DNA of 64,000 bases from Blasia pusilla (Eukaryota > Marchantiophyta > Marchantiopsida > Blasiales): NCBI GenBank assembly GCA_050084515.1, contig CM114271.1, positions 15,066,001-15,130,000 on the forward strand. The letters run 5' to 3'. The notes beneath the pieces are model-generated. The model was not told where the DNA came from, made no database searches, and was given only the letters and a program-made list of their open reading frames with translations. The translations under genes were made by a program, and so were the position numbers. Of the stretch, positions 12,590 through 24,334 are shown piece by piece; the first letter of the stretch is position 1, and each line of letters opens with the position of its first letter.

Positions 12590-13734
12590 GTTGGTGTTAG
12601 ATGGGTGTAGGGATGGTGACGAGTGTAGACTCCTTTCATGTGTAGCATGTTGGTGGATATACAGCGGTTGCCGAATAGGGGTCACATGTACGACTCGAGA
12701 GTGTCGGTAGTTTAGGTGAGTTAGTTGGGAGGCTCATGATGAGCCCGAGTGTTGAGTGTGCTTAAGGCCGGGCGTGTCGTCACGGGATTACCATTAGCGT
12801 AGGTGAGCTAGTGAGGAGTGTGGGAGACTCTTGGTGAGTATGAGTGCTTGAGCGGAGGAGACAAGGTTGTCATCACGACGTTCTTCCAGGGTTTGGAAGA
12901 ACGGGGTAGTACGAGCAGTGGTAGTGGAGTGACACGAAGTGGAGTGAGGTATCGAGGAGTTTTGAGTGAGGAACCACCCCGACTTCCATCCGTGGCTGGA
13001 TCGTCATCACTAGACAACAAGTCTAGTGACGAGATCACGGCGGGAATAGTGATACGTGGAGAGAGATGAACGACATGGGCCATCGGGGCATGCATTGTTT
13101 CTCGGGTGCGGTAGGCACCATAGATCTAGATGATTTTATCCAAGAGTTTGACACGTGGATGACTTCCAAGAGATACGGACCCCTACACGGTTCAACCCTT
13201 TTATAGCATGGAAGGGGTTGTTCCAACACTTGGAGGATCCGCGGATGGATGACTATATGGAGTTCCGATGTCTATACTCTGTAGAGATCGAGGGTATGTG
13301 TCCACTAGTGGTCGCGAGGCGTATGATGGGATAGTGAGGGCGGAGAGACCTACACGATCAACCCGAGGACTAGATGGAGAGGATGGCAGTGAGAGTGGTG
13401 AGCTCGAGGTGGCAGAGATCTCTCGTGGTAGAGGACCATCGAGTTTCAATCCTACAGTGGAGTTCTTCCGACAGTGAGGGAGGAGCTATCAGGACGTGTG
13501 GACCGACAAGCTGAAGAGTCTACGGGATTTTCAGCGTTGAGGGAGGCGTTCACGAGTATGCGATGGTTGATCGTTGCCACATATGGAATGATTGAGGCGG
13601 AATCAGTGCAGTATTGGTACGGGATGCTGGATAAGGAGCTATGAAGGAGAGTTTGGGATGCGATATTGCTTCACACAGCGAAGCCCACATTGAAGTTGGT
13701 CTTCGAGTTGTCTGAGCGGGTAAAGCTCAACATT
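12590..13734 (+). pseudogene. Gag 5' part of retrotransposon copy B, interrupted by Copia
   Basis: Same family as 6,240-7,164 and the minus-strand copy at 22,780-23,950. Peptide pieces: NPTVEFFRQ near 13,450, then KLKSLRDF, VQYWYGMLDKEL near 13,605 and PTLKLVFELSERVKLNI ending at 13,734. This is a typical retrotransposon Gag capsid region. The open sequence is cut exactly where the Copia long terminal repeat begins and resumes at 18,977 with the zinc knuckles. In-frame stops (for example after FFRQ and KEL) show it was already decaying or has decayed since. Confidence 0.65.
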
Positions 13735-14043
13735 GTGGAAAACTACTAAACAAGCATAATTGGTGGAAAACGGCTCTCTCACACACACACCACCATGGAG
13801 AACGAAATTTGCAATGAGAGAATTGAGTGGAGGTTGGTCTTCTTCTCAATTATATAGGGTATGTACAAGCAACCCTAACCCTACCCTTAACCATAGTCTT
13901 GAGTTAGACTAATTATGATTAATTAACTCTAGTTAAGATAATCGTGCTTAACTGACTAACCAAGATTAAGCTTCCCTACTTTGTGTGAGTACCAAATGTA
14001 GCAATTTAGGTGTCTCATGAGCTTGACTGTAACTCAATCTTCA
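13735..14043 (-). repeat. Copia 3' LTR, full length
   Basis: On the plus strand it starts TGTGGAAAAC and ends CTTCA, that is TG..CA when read on either strand. About 309 bp. Its first 248 bp match 18,730-18,977 with a handful of differences, including a shared (CA)n run. The last 61 bp (13,983-14,043) have no counterpart in the other LTR. Confidence 0.8.
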
Positions 14044-14144
14044 ATATTCCCCCTCAAGCTCATATCGATATCTCTAACGCCTAAATCCTTTCTAAACATC
14101 TCGAACTTATCTCTAGACAATGCCTTTGTAAAGATGTCAGCAAT

Positions 14145-17100
14145 TTACTGATCTGTACCTATATACACAAGATCAATTTCTCCTGCAAGCACTTTCTCTC
14201 TGATAAAATGATAGTGCACCTCAACATGTTTTGTACGAGCATGAAACACAAGGTTATTAGCAAGCTTGATACTACTAATATTATCTATATATATTACACT
14301 AGGTCCTAAGTTACTAACACCAGTCTCAACAAGTAATCGATGAAGCCACACCGCCTCACATGCTGCATTGGTTGCTCCTCTGTACTTAGCCTATGTTGAA
14401 GATAAAGCAACTGTAGGTAGCTTCTTTGAAGCCCAACTTATAGTTGCGCTCCCAAAGTAAAGGAATAACCAGATGTGGAGTGTCGATCAGACACGCTTCC
14501 TGCCCAATCAGTATGTGGAATCCCTGTAATTGAAAACTCGGAGAAGGTTCAAATTGAAGCCCAAATTGAATAGAGAATTTCACATATTGCATAATCCTCC
14601 TCGCATCATCAAGGTGAGGTTTTCAAGGTGCTTGCATAAACTTGCTCACTAGGCCAACAACATAGCTCAAATCTAGTTTGGTTATAGTTAGATAGATCAA
14701 ACTTCCAACCATGCGCATGTACATATTAGAATCTGCAAGCAGCTCTCCTTCGTCCACTCTTAGCTTCACGCTTTGGTCCAACAGTGTAAAGATTGGCTTA
14801 CAAGCTGTCATACCATATTTTGAAAGCATATGAAGAGCATATTGTCGTTGTAGTAACCACATACTCTCTCCAACCTTGATAAACTCAATTCGAAGGAAGT
14901 ACTTCAGTTCTCCCAAGTCCTTCATATCAAATTTTGCTTGTAACTTCAGCTTGACTTGTTGTACCATTTCTTGAGTACTCCCAGTAATCAAGAGATCGTC
15001 AACATACAACACAATGAGAACTGTATAATCTTTTTCTCTCAAGACATATAACGAGGAGTTAGAATCACATACCCTAAAACCCAACTCTTGTAGGACGTAT
15101 GTAATCTTGCCATACCAAGCTCTTGGAGCTTGTTTGAGCCTATATAGATCTTTCTTCAACCTGCATACGCAAAATGGAAACTTGGAATGCTCGTTTCCAG
15201 GTGGTTGAGTCATATATACCTCCTCATATAAGTCTCCATTCAAGAAGGCATTCTTGACGTCCATGTGATGTAATCTCCACTTCTTACCTAATGCAACTGC
15301 AACCACTATTCTCGTAGACGCCATCTTCGCAACAGGGCTAAATATTTCCTCATAATCGATACTATATTGTTGTGCATAGCCCTTAGCCACCAATCTTGCT
15401 TTGTATCTGTTAATTCTACCATCTTGATTGTGCTTGATTTTGTAAACCCATTTGCAACCAATAGCTTCCTTACCGGAAGGTATATCAATCAGCTCACATG
15501 TTTGTTGATGTCTTAATGCAACAAGCTCTTCCTCCATAGCTTCGATCCATTCAGCTTTACTCGCACCTTCTTCAAAAAAACTCCGCTTCTGCTCTTGAAG
15601 GATAGTCATCTTATATGCATGATGTGTTGCAAGTAAACCTTCATTTATGAATCTATGAATTGGATGTGTAACTCTAATTGATCTACGAAGTTGTTGTTCA
15701 GAGATAGATGCCTGTGACACGTGACTCGAGCTCTGACTAGTGTCAACAGACTGAATATGTACTCTTCCCATCCATAGACTCATAGATTTAATTGATGAAT
15801 CTAAGACCTCTCCTAATCCTATACTAGTACTTGGGAAAGTTGAAGACAATGTCTGGTTTATAGTCATATTCTCTCCCTCAACAGACAAGTTTAAAAGTGG
15901 AATAGGCTCAGATGGAGCATACAATGACTTTAGTTCATCAAAGACAACATCTCGACTAATAATTAGATGCCTAGAGGATGGAATATAGCACTTATATCCC
16001 TTAGTTCCATCAGCATAACCAATGAAGATACATCTTTCAGAATTGGGGTCTAATTTCTGACGTCTCTCAGAAGGAACATGAGCATAACAAATACAGCCAA
16101 ATACTTTCAAGAAGGAAAAATCAAGTTTACTTCCTATGAAGACTTCGAATGGAGTTTTATCATGAACTTCTGCTGTTGGAGTTCAATTGATTAAGAAGAC
16201 TGCACATGCTACATCCTCTGCCCAATACACCTTAGGCATGTTCTTCTCATTCAGCATAGCTCGTGTTGCTTCAGCAATATGTGGATTCTTCCTCTCATCC
16301 ACTCCATTTTGTTGTGGAGTGTAACGGCAAGTCACTTGACGTTTGATGCCATTCTGAAGTAAATAGTCATCAAACTCTGTTGAAAGATACTCTCCTCCTC
16401 CATCACAACGCAATTTCAGAATGTGTTGTCTAGTCTGCTTCTCTACTAGAACTCTGAATGTTTGGAACACTGAGAATACCTCTGACTTGGCTTTCAAAAA
16501 GTATACCCATATATACCTAGAGAAGTCATTAATAAATGAAATAAAGTACTGGCAACCACTAAGGCTATGTTGTGATGCTATCCACACATCATTGTGGATC
16601 CATTCCAATATCTTGGATGCTCTTCTACCTTGCTTTGGAAAAGGAAATCTAGCTTGTTTTTCAAATTGGCAAGCAGGACATACCTCTAACGTAGCAAGAC
16701 TCGCTAATTTAGGGAGTCTTATTACTATATTAGATGATGAAAGACTCTGTAATCTTTGAAGATTCATATGTTCAATTCCTTTATGCCACACATTTAGATC
16801 TGTGACTTATTGGCCGATTTGACCATACATTGTTGTTTGAATCTCTGGCATAGAAACAACTAATTTGAGCATTTTTCCAGATCTAGTTCCTTTGGCTATC
16901 ATAGTCTGGTCATCTATTGTTTCAATGAAACAACCATCTACGTTAAACTTCACTTGATAACCATGTTTTACTATCTCTCCTACAGAGATCAAATTTCTTG
17001 CAATGGTAGGAACATATAGAACATTTCCAAGAGCACAAAGACCATCTGATGCTATTGGAACTTTACATTGGTATACGTGATATAATGGTGATGTCATCTC

Positions 17101-18214
17101 CTGTGAGCACAATTACAAGATCTTTCACTGGCTTCAAACTACTGAACCATTTAGCTTGTGAGGTCATGTGATTTGATGCACCAGAGTGAATGTACCAATA
17201 TGTTATCAAGTCTTTCTTGACCATTGCTCTCATATGATGAGTCATGACCAAGAGATGCTCCGTTTGTGAATGTTGTTGTTCTTGGTACTGCTCTTGGTGT
17301 TGTTGCTCCACATAGTTTTATTGTTGTAAGGCTCATGTTCTCATATTTGCCTTTTTCTTGAAGAAAAAATTTGCATAGTGACCCTTTATCCCACAGTAAT
17401 TGCAAGATCCAGAGAGCCTTTGTTGCTGATCTCGACCCCAACGGTTTCCATCATCACCACCTTGTGATTGTGTCTAGTACCGATTTGTAGTTGATTGACT
17501 GACGTTATATTGAGTGCCTCTTCCTCCATATGCTTGATATCCACCACGACCATGGAATTTTATGCCATGACCTCTGCCTCTGTTTGATCCATAACCTGCA
17601 AATAGGGCACTCTCTTGCAGACTAGACGAGCTACCGCTGCCTGCTAGGTGCATCTCTCCATTGATCAACAGAGGAACTAACTCTTGAAAGGTTGGATACT
17701 TCTCTCTCATAGAGATAGAGGTCTCAAAGGACTTGTAATCCTTTGGAAGGCCTTGAAGAGTGAATAAAATCATATCATCATCTTCTACTGTCACTCCAAT
17801 GCTATTCAACTGGTCAACAATATGTCTGATACTCAAAATATAATCATTGATGCTCTACGATCTTTTTCGCACTTCGTTCAATTGTTGTTTCAATTGAAGC
17901 TTTCTGGCCTTTGTAGATGTGTGGAAGATCTTTTCTAATGCATCCCAGGCCTCCTTCGGAATATCAACATCTTGGATGTGACCTATCATTGGCGAATTGA
18001 TCGTTATTGAAATGTAGTGGATTACTTGCCTTGCGCGTTTGTTCCAAGCGTGAACATTCAAGTCTGTTGAGTCACCTTCTAGCTTGGCCTCATCACCTAT
18101 CACAAGCTCTCATAGTTCTTGACTCATGAGAAATTTTTTCATGCGAAACTTTCAGACATTGTAATTCTGCTCGTCTAACTTCTCGCCTGTGATTATTGTT
18201 GAGGAATACTCCAT
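14145..18214 (-). pseudogene. Copia gag-pol polyprotein, broken
   Basis: Probable start ATG at 18,214 (MEYSSTIITGEKL). UBN2-type Gag runs to about 17,480 (ILFTLQGLPKDYKSFETSIS). Zinc knuckle CNYCGIKGHYANFF lacks the last Cys (Phe instead). Protease WYIHSGASNHMT has His in place of the catalytic Asp. Integrase at 16,183-16,791 has the CPAC zinc pair, NDVW, NDFSRYIW and QQNGVDERKN; in the DDE core the first acidic site keeps Asp in HNDVW. RT runs from 16,110 to about 14,620 with KWVYKIK, AFLNGDL, LYVDDLL. RNase H tail at 14,351-14,145 has SVIYIDNISS and KHVEVHYHF. The frame is interrupted near 17,850, 17,450, 17,060, 16,795, 16,150 and 14,600, so no full polyprotein can be made, but the length is close to an intact Copia coding region. 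Confidence 0.85.
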
Positions 18215-18729
18215 GATAAATGATTTCACTCACAAAAACATAATTTCATGCTTTCTACTGCTCCAATTGGAGCATAGACCACTCCTATACAGAATTCGAC
18301 CTGAAATTTTCCGAAAGTGATGAGCTATATGAAAGAACTAGTCGAAATTGGTTTGTAGAGAGCAAATTGTACAACTTTTCTTCACTAATTGCTCTTTCCT
18401 ACACTAAAATTGCTACTGCATGAGCTCACAGTGTCAAAATCGAGCAATTTTGGGTGCGTTTGAAAGCTCTCGATAAGCTCTACAAGATGGCTACAACTTT
18501 CCTTCTAATTGTTCCAGTCAAAGCGGACCCAGACGGCTGAATCGACCGGGAAAGCCCTAAAAAATGCCTCCAAAGTTTTATCATCGTCAAAGCTCCACCT
18601 GAAATCTGCACCCATTAAGCTCTGAATTAAATTTCCTTCTTCCAAACTGAAAATTTTCCTTCTCTTGCCTCTCTTCTCTCTTCAAACACCAAGAATTTTA
18701 AGTGATATTCTCCTCCCGCTCTAATACCA

Positions 18730-18977
18730 CGTGGAAAACTGCTAAACAAGCATAATTGGTGGAAAACGGCTCACACACACACACACCACCATGGAGAACG
18801 ATATTTGCAATGAGAGAATTGAGTGGAGGCTGGTCCTCTTCTCAATTATATGGGGTATGTACAAGCAACCCTAACCCTACCCTTAACCATATTCTCGAGT
18901 TAGACTAACTCTGATTAACTAACCCTAGTTAAGACAATCGTGCTTAATTGACTAACCAAGATTAAGCTTCCCTACTT
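18730..18977 (-). repeat. Copia 5' LTR, truncated
   Basis: Matches the first 248 bp of the other LTR but stops at CCCTACTT and runs straight into host Gag sequence (TGTTGGATGTGT). The missing 61 bp correspond to the outer, transcription-upstream end of the 5' LTR. A post-insertion deletion that also removed some host Gag explains this best. Confidence 0.75.
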
Positions 18978-20500
18978 GTTGGATGTGTGGTGGGCCACAT
19001 AAGCAGAGGGACTACCCATAACATGGGAGAGGGTCACGGGAAGCTCCGATTGCTCAGGAGTTATAGAGGATGGCCCCACCACAGTTGCAGTGTGATCATT
19101 GTCACCGATATGGTCACACTAGGGATAGGTGTTATGATCTTTGCTAGGAGGTACATCCAGAGGTAGGCAGAGGACTTGGGGGCGAGAGCGTTGGTGGAGA
19201 TCGTGGTGGTAGAGTGCCATCACCAGTCACAAGAGATGGAGGACATGAACCCGATGCAGTGCTCCTTACGCGCATTGATCAGTTGGAGCAGAGGATTGCA
19301 ACCACGACAATGATGTAGCTGCATGCAAGCACGGAGCTAAGAGTAGCTAGTGTGGCACCAACCTCCACATCTTACCACGATGCTGGTGAGGATTCTACGA
19401 GGATGGGATTTATGTGTAGTGCGGCTGAGGTTGAGACTATTGCAGTAGTGACTAGGGGTGCTGCGAGAGTGACCAAGCCATTGAGATGTGTGATGGAGTT
19501 AGACCCACAGGAGGGGACCGATGGGCGACAAGCTAGGGTTCCCCAATCATTCACGATGTCAGAGGCATTGCATACACGATCGATGATGCCTCGACGACCG
19601 ACAATGTCCACAGGTGGGACAGGTGCGTCGACGTCATGAGGAGTTGGAGAGACAACTCCTATACCGGCTCGGGTGGAGCGAGTGTCGATCACATTGTTGG
19701 AGGTGGCCACTAGGATGAGCCATGCTCCATTGTTTTCCGCCATGGAGTTGGAAATGTTGGGAGTTGGACCAAAGGAGGTGTTCCGGTTGGCCGTCACGTT
19801 GTGTGAGCGTGGAGAGGTGATTGCCTCTCATTCACAGAGGTAGTTGAGGAGGTGGTGGACTTTCCCTCGAAGCAGGTGCTCGGGACCTCCCTTATTGAGT
19901 CATGACATGCGGCGACGGCGAAGTTGGTAGATATGTCAACTCGAGCCGCCATAGAGCGAGCCATGATCACACCAAGTGTGGTGTTGTTGGATAACCAAGC
20001 ATAAGTGTTTTGCTTGGTTAGTCCTACAGGTACGGTGTACCACCCACAACGTGTCCTACTTGATTCAGGAGCGCAACCCTTGATGTTAGGCAAAACAACA
20101 TGTTTGGCGTTGGGATTACGAAAAGGCAACATTGAGCGTTTTCGATTTCAGATATAGACCTCTATTGGGGGCGTATCACCCACGCAGTATATGACTCGTC
20201 AGGAGTTGGTGGTTTGACTCCAGTCAGAGCATGAGACAGATAGTGCGATGGTGCGCACTCAGGCGATTACGACACCGACAGATTTGTATGATGTGTTGGT
20301 AGGGAGTACGATGTTGTACCCTCTAGGTTTCATTCTGGATTTATTGGAGGAGACAATTTCTTATCGGCCAGGGTGGCGATCAGGTGATAGACAGGTGAGC
20401 TATCTACTAGTGCAGTTTGCAGGAGTTAGTGGCCGTCAACCACGTGAGGATACGATGATCACGTTGGCAGCATTCACAAGTGGTGTTTGCTAATCATGAG
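18977..20500 (+). pseudogene. Gag 3' part, zinc knuckles and protease of copy B
   Basis: Resumes in the frame of two CCHC knuckles: CWMCGGPHKQRDYP at 18,977 and a perfect C-x2-C-x4-H-x4-C, CDHCHRYGHTRDRC, at 19,091. Two stops lie between them. A long open stretch (19,352-19,639) follows, then LVDMSTRAAIERAMI at about 19,930 and, at 20,050, LLDSGAQPLML with the aspartic-protease D-S-G-A at 20,062. Next comes YMTRQELVV, DLYDVLVGSTMLYPLGF and YRPGWRSGD (20,285-20,390), a block I associate with the protease-linked region of a retroelement family seen in early land plants and streptophyte algae; this last point is recollection, not a search. No RT or integrase of this element is visible. Confidence 0.6.
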
Positions 20501-22181
20501 AGTTTGGGGAGAGGAGCACACATGCAGAGGATATTTCCATAGCAGATAGTCCCACTGAGAGACATGCTAGGGTGGGTGTCTCTTCCCATGGTGCAGAGCT
20601 TCTTTATTGTTGTTGGGAACGAGCGTTGAGATGTGTGGAATGTAGATGAGATCGTGAGGCAGACGTGAAGCCATGTCTATGTTTGGAGCAGGGTACGAGA
20701 GTGTTAGATCTCTTCGTAGGGATCAACACGGCGGATTGCTGCAATGTGGCAATGTTGCAAGGATGACGGCATCGATGGTGCTAGATGTGCATAGGATAGG
20801 AGATCTTGTCGAGTACATATGTGTGTGCTATCTAGAGTTAGGGGGACCCAACTACTAGCTAGGGGGTGGTTTTGGGGTCCCAATATATATGCGTGAATAT
20901 GTTTCATTTATGTGTGGATCTACCCGTATATTGGGGAAGATCGATGTTGTGTGGTATGTAGATGTGACCAGCAATGTGGGTTGTGTAGCGATGTGTATGC
21001 GCACGACAGCATTGTGGGGTCACAGTGTATACGCGTGAGTGTGTTTCATTTATGTGTAGATCTACCCGTATGTTGGGGAAGATTGGTGTTGTGTGGTATA
21101 TAGATGTAATCAACGATGTGTATGTGCACGACAGGCAATATTGAGCCCTTTCCCTTTCAGATACATATCTTTATTGGGAGTGTATCACCCACGCAGTATA
21201 TGACTCAACACAAGCTAGTTGTTAGATTCTAGTCAAAGCCTAGGTTAGATCATGCGAAGGTGCATACTCGGACGAGTCCTATGATGTGTTGGTAGGAAGT
21301 ATGTTGTTGTATCCCCTTTATTTCATCTTAATTTTTGGGAGGAGAGGATTTCTTATCGATCAAGATAGTGATCAGGTGATGGACAAGTGAGCCATTTACC
21401 TGTGTGCTTTGCAAGGCGTAGTGTACTAGTGGTGGATCACAATGTGATATCGTGATCATGTTAGCAAGATTCACATGTAGTGAGTGGCTAGTTGGATAGA
21501 ATCAACCATGCGGAGGACATCCTATGAGCAATTAGTCCCACAGAGCTACATGTCAGAATGAATATTTCTTCCCATGGTGCGGAGACCTCTTTACCGTTGT
21601 TGGGTATATAGGAGTGTTGAGCTCATTTGCATAAGAATGCAGATGAGCTCGTGATGTAGGTGAGGAGATGTGCCTGTGTTTCAAAGCAGACAGAGTGAGG
21701 TGACAATCATGCTTTTGGAGTATAGATTTGATATCTTCAGATACCACACTTGTTTTATGTGAGCATCTAGAGGAGGGCGCGAGAGTGTTAAATCTCTCTG
21801 AAGGGATCAACACAATGGGTAGGTGTAGTGTTGTAGGATTATATTTGGATACATTGATATCTCCAAGTAGAGTTAGATAAGATAGATACGCGGATGAGCA
21901 TATGTTGGAAGACGTATCTGATATGATGGCACCGACGGTACTAGATGATTATAGAGTGGTAGATTATCTTAACTAGATATGATGTTTGCTATTTGGAGTT
22001 AGGGGGATCCAAGTGCCAGCCAGGGGGACGATTATGTGGTCTTAATATATATGCGTGAATATATTTCGTTTATGAAATTATGAATGGATCAACCCGTGTG
22101 TTGGGAAGATTGGTATTGTGTGGTGAGTAGATATAACCAGCAATGTGGATTATGTAGCGATGTGTACGTGGACAACAACTG
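20121..22181. repeat. Tandem segmental duplication, two units of about 1 kb
   Basis: Unit 1 (20,121-21,130) and unit 2 (21,132-22,181) align at an offset of about 1,010 bp. Landmarks: the 'gtatcacccacgcagtatatgact' type segment at 20,167 and 21,180, the 'gatgtgttggtagg.agta' segment at 20,290 and 21,285, and the ends carrying the 135-bp repeat. Unit 2 is more decayed in reading frame. Part of unit 1 encodes the protease-linked peptide described in the previous entry. Confidence 0.6.
20874..21130. repeat. About 135-bp repeat family, tandem pair
   Basis: Two adjacent copies (about 20,874-21,010 and 21,012-21,130). Further copies are at about 22,036-22,175, 22,645-22,770 and 37,678-37,815. Shared order of words: gat.tatatgcgtgaat, tttatg..tggat, cccgt.t.ttggg.aagat, ttgtgtggt, atgtgggttgtgtagcgatgtgtat, gcacgac. 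Copies at 22,645 and 37,678 lie just downstream of LTR-like blocks, so the unit probably belongs to the same retroelement family rather than being an independent satellite. Confidence 0.6.
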
Positions 22182-22195
22182 CAACATCTTAGTTA

Positions 22196-22645
22196 TCTGA
22201 CAAGGAGTGTTCTATTGTGCCAATGACATAGGGATCAACGGGTTGTTTTGGTGTAATTTTGTCCAAAGATGTCGGATGAGGTTGGCAATATGTCGGTTGC
22301 ATCAAGAACATTGTTTTATAAGATTGCCCTATTTTGGTCTTTGTCACCTAGATGATCCGTTGACCAAATCAACAATCATCTAGTAACTAGTTTTGGAGGC
22401 TATTTATAGAGAAAGAGCATTTTGGCTCTTCACAAGCTATAAGAGAAGAAGAGAAGGCTTTCCCAAACCATCTTTCCTATATTCAGCCTTAGAGCACCTC
22501 ACTTGCTTTGTGTATAGTAAGAACTAGGGTGCTAGCGTCCAAATTCCTTGATAGCAAAGGATGGATGTGAATCGATGTTCTAATGTAGATTTTAGGAGTG
22601 GAGTTGGCCATGTGAGTCATTTTTTCTATGATTTTGTTATTTGAT
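22196..22645 (+). repeat. LTR-like block, copy 2 (short)
   Basis: Shares the hairpin/TATA region with 7,165-8,300 and 36,638-37,650: gaaagagcattttggctctt, then agctataagag, then the run ending in gtgagtcattttt. It is shorter because the GC-rich 3' part is absent. Confidence 0.5.
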
Positions 22646-22779
22646 CTCGATGTACATGCGTGAGTATAATTTGCTTATAAGTGAATCGATCCGTATCTTG
22701 GGAAGATCAACGTTGTGTGGTGTGTAGATACAACCAACGATGTGGATTGTGTAGCGATGTTTATGTGCACGAAAAATTG

Positions 22780-23950
22780 ATTGATGTGTGAGAGAAGCGT
22801 TGCCTTCGATATCCTCACTCCATCTCCTTCTGACTAGTGGTGGAACTCTACCACCATAATCATCAACTCCATTACCTCCACTAACTCTCTCGCCCTGGTG
22901 CCCTTGGCCTAGCTATGGACGCAACTTTGGACGAAGATCAAAACACCTATCTCTAGTATCACCATATTGGTCATAATGGTTACATTGCAATTGTGGTGGG
23001 GACATCCTAGGTGGCTTCTGAACATTGGGAGGCACCTTAGGCCCTCTACCATGTTGTGGAAAATCCTTTTGCTTATGGGGCCCACCACACGTCTATCAAG
23101 CCATCACATCTCGTATTTTCCTCTATAGCTCCTGGTTCAAAACTGTGTACCAATACTACATTTACTATGCCTCAATTATCCAATATGTGGCAATAATTAA
23201 TCGACGCATACGCATGAACGTCTCTCTCAGATTCTCACCCGATCTCCACTCAAAATCATGTAGACTCTTGAGATTTTCAATCCGCATGCCCTAGTAGCTC
23301 CTCTCCAAGTTTTGAAAGAACTTCACTATAGGACTCAAACAGGATGGTGCTCTAGCACCAAAGGTCTCTGGTGCCTCACCGCCCTCATAACCATCATCTC
23401 CATCTAGTCCCTGGGCAGATGTAGGCCTTTTCCCTCCCACTAACCTATCATACACCTCGCGGTCACTAGTGGACACATACCCTAGAGCCTAATATATCCT
23501 ACAAGCATCGATCTTTATTGAGTGTAAAGACCGGAACTCCATGTAGTCGACCATTGGAGGACCCTCTAGATGCTGGAACAAACCCTTCCACGCCAAGAAA
23601 GGGTTGAACTGCGTAGGGGCTCGTATCTCCTAAAAGTTGCACTTTGTGTCAAACTCCTGGACAAAATCATCTAAGTCGATGGTGCACCAAAGAAATGATG
23701 ATGGTGGCACCATCTAAGTCGATGGTGCATCAAGTCAAACTATCCCAATCTAGGTTGAAGAGAGGAAAATTTTCATATATTCCCTCACTAGCTCACCTAT
23801 GAGTTTTTTCCTCTTCCATTTATTTTGAGCCTCCCAAACTAGCTCCTAACACACTCTCGAGTCATACACATGACCCTACACATGCAAGGAGACTACACGT
23901 CACCATCACTACCCCCATCTAGCCTAAGATACTACTTGATATCGAAACAC
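22780..23950 (-). pseudogene. Gag fragment of the same retrotransposon family, copy C
   Basis: The reverse complement aligns with 12,590-13,735 and continues into the zinc-knuckle region. Minus-strand landmarks: ACTCGAGAGTGTG near 23,855, SPIVKFFQNLERSY at 23,291-23,330 and the GPHKQKDFPQHGRG-like knuckle remnant near 23,090-23,060. Unlike copy B it keeps the sequence linking capsid and knuckle regions, so it shows what the Copia-linked deletion removed there. Frame is broken throughout. Confidence 0.55.
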
Positions 23951-24334
23951 CCTAAAATAAAATGAGAAATTGCATCACTCTATTGAGTGCAAAGGTAAAA
24001 AGAGAGGAAGAGAGGAAAGAGAGAAAAGAGAGAGGAAAAATCTAGGGAATCACTTTTTTTTTGAAGAGAGTTTCCATTGGGTTGAAGAGAGGAAAATTTT
24101 CATATATTGGAACCTTTTTTTTTTTTCCTCAATCACTTCGAGTCCGACGAGTTGCAAATTGCACAAAATTGAGAAAACTGAAAAATCAGTGGAATCATAA
24201 GTGTGGAACCAATCACTTTTTGCATCCAAGGTCTGGAAAAAATCTGTCATTTGCGCGGGGCTGAATAGAGTTCAAGCTCAAAGTGAAGGTTGAGAAAAAA
24301 ATAAAAGTACAATCTAAAACCTCATTTTCCATCC

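Larger units (their letters stand above)
13735..18977 (-). mobile_element. Ty1/Copia LTR retrotransposon, nested insertion
   Basis: Two LTRs flank a minus-strand gag-pol. Reading on the minus strand, the 5' LTR (18,977 to 18,730) is followed directly by a primer-binding site TGGTATTAGAGC (18,718-18,729 on plus), complementary to initiator tRNA-Met as in most plant Copia elements. A polypurine tract GAGGGGGAATAT (14,044-14,055) precedes the 3' LTR. Domain order Gag, zinc knuckle, protease, integrase, RT, RNase H confirms Copia. The element sits inside Gag copy B. Confidence 0.9.
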
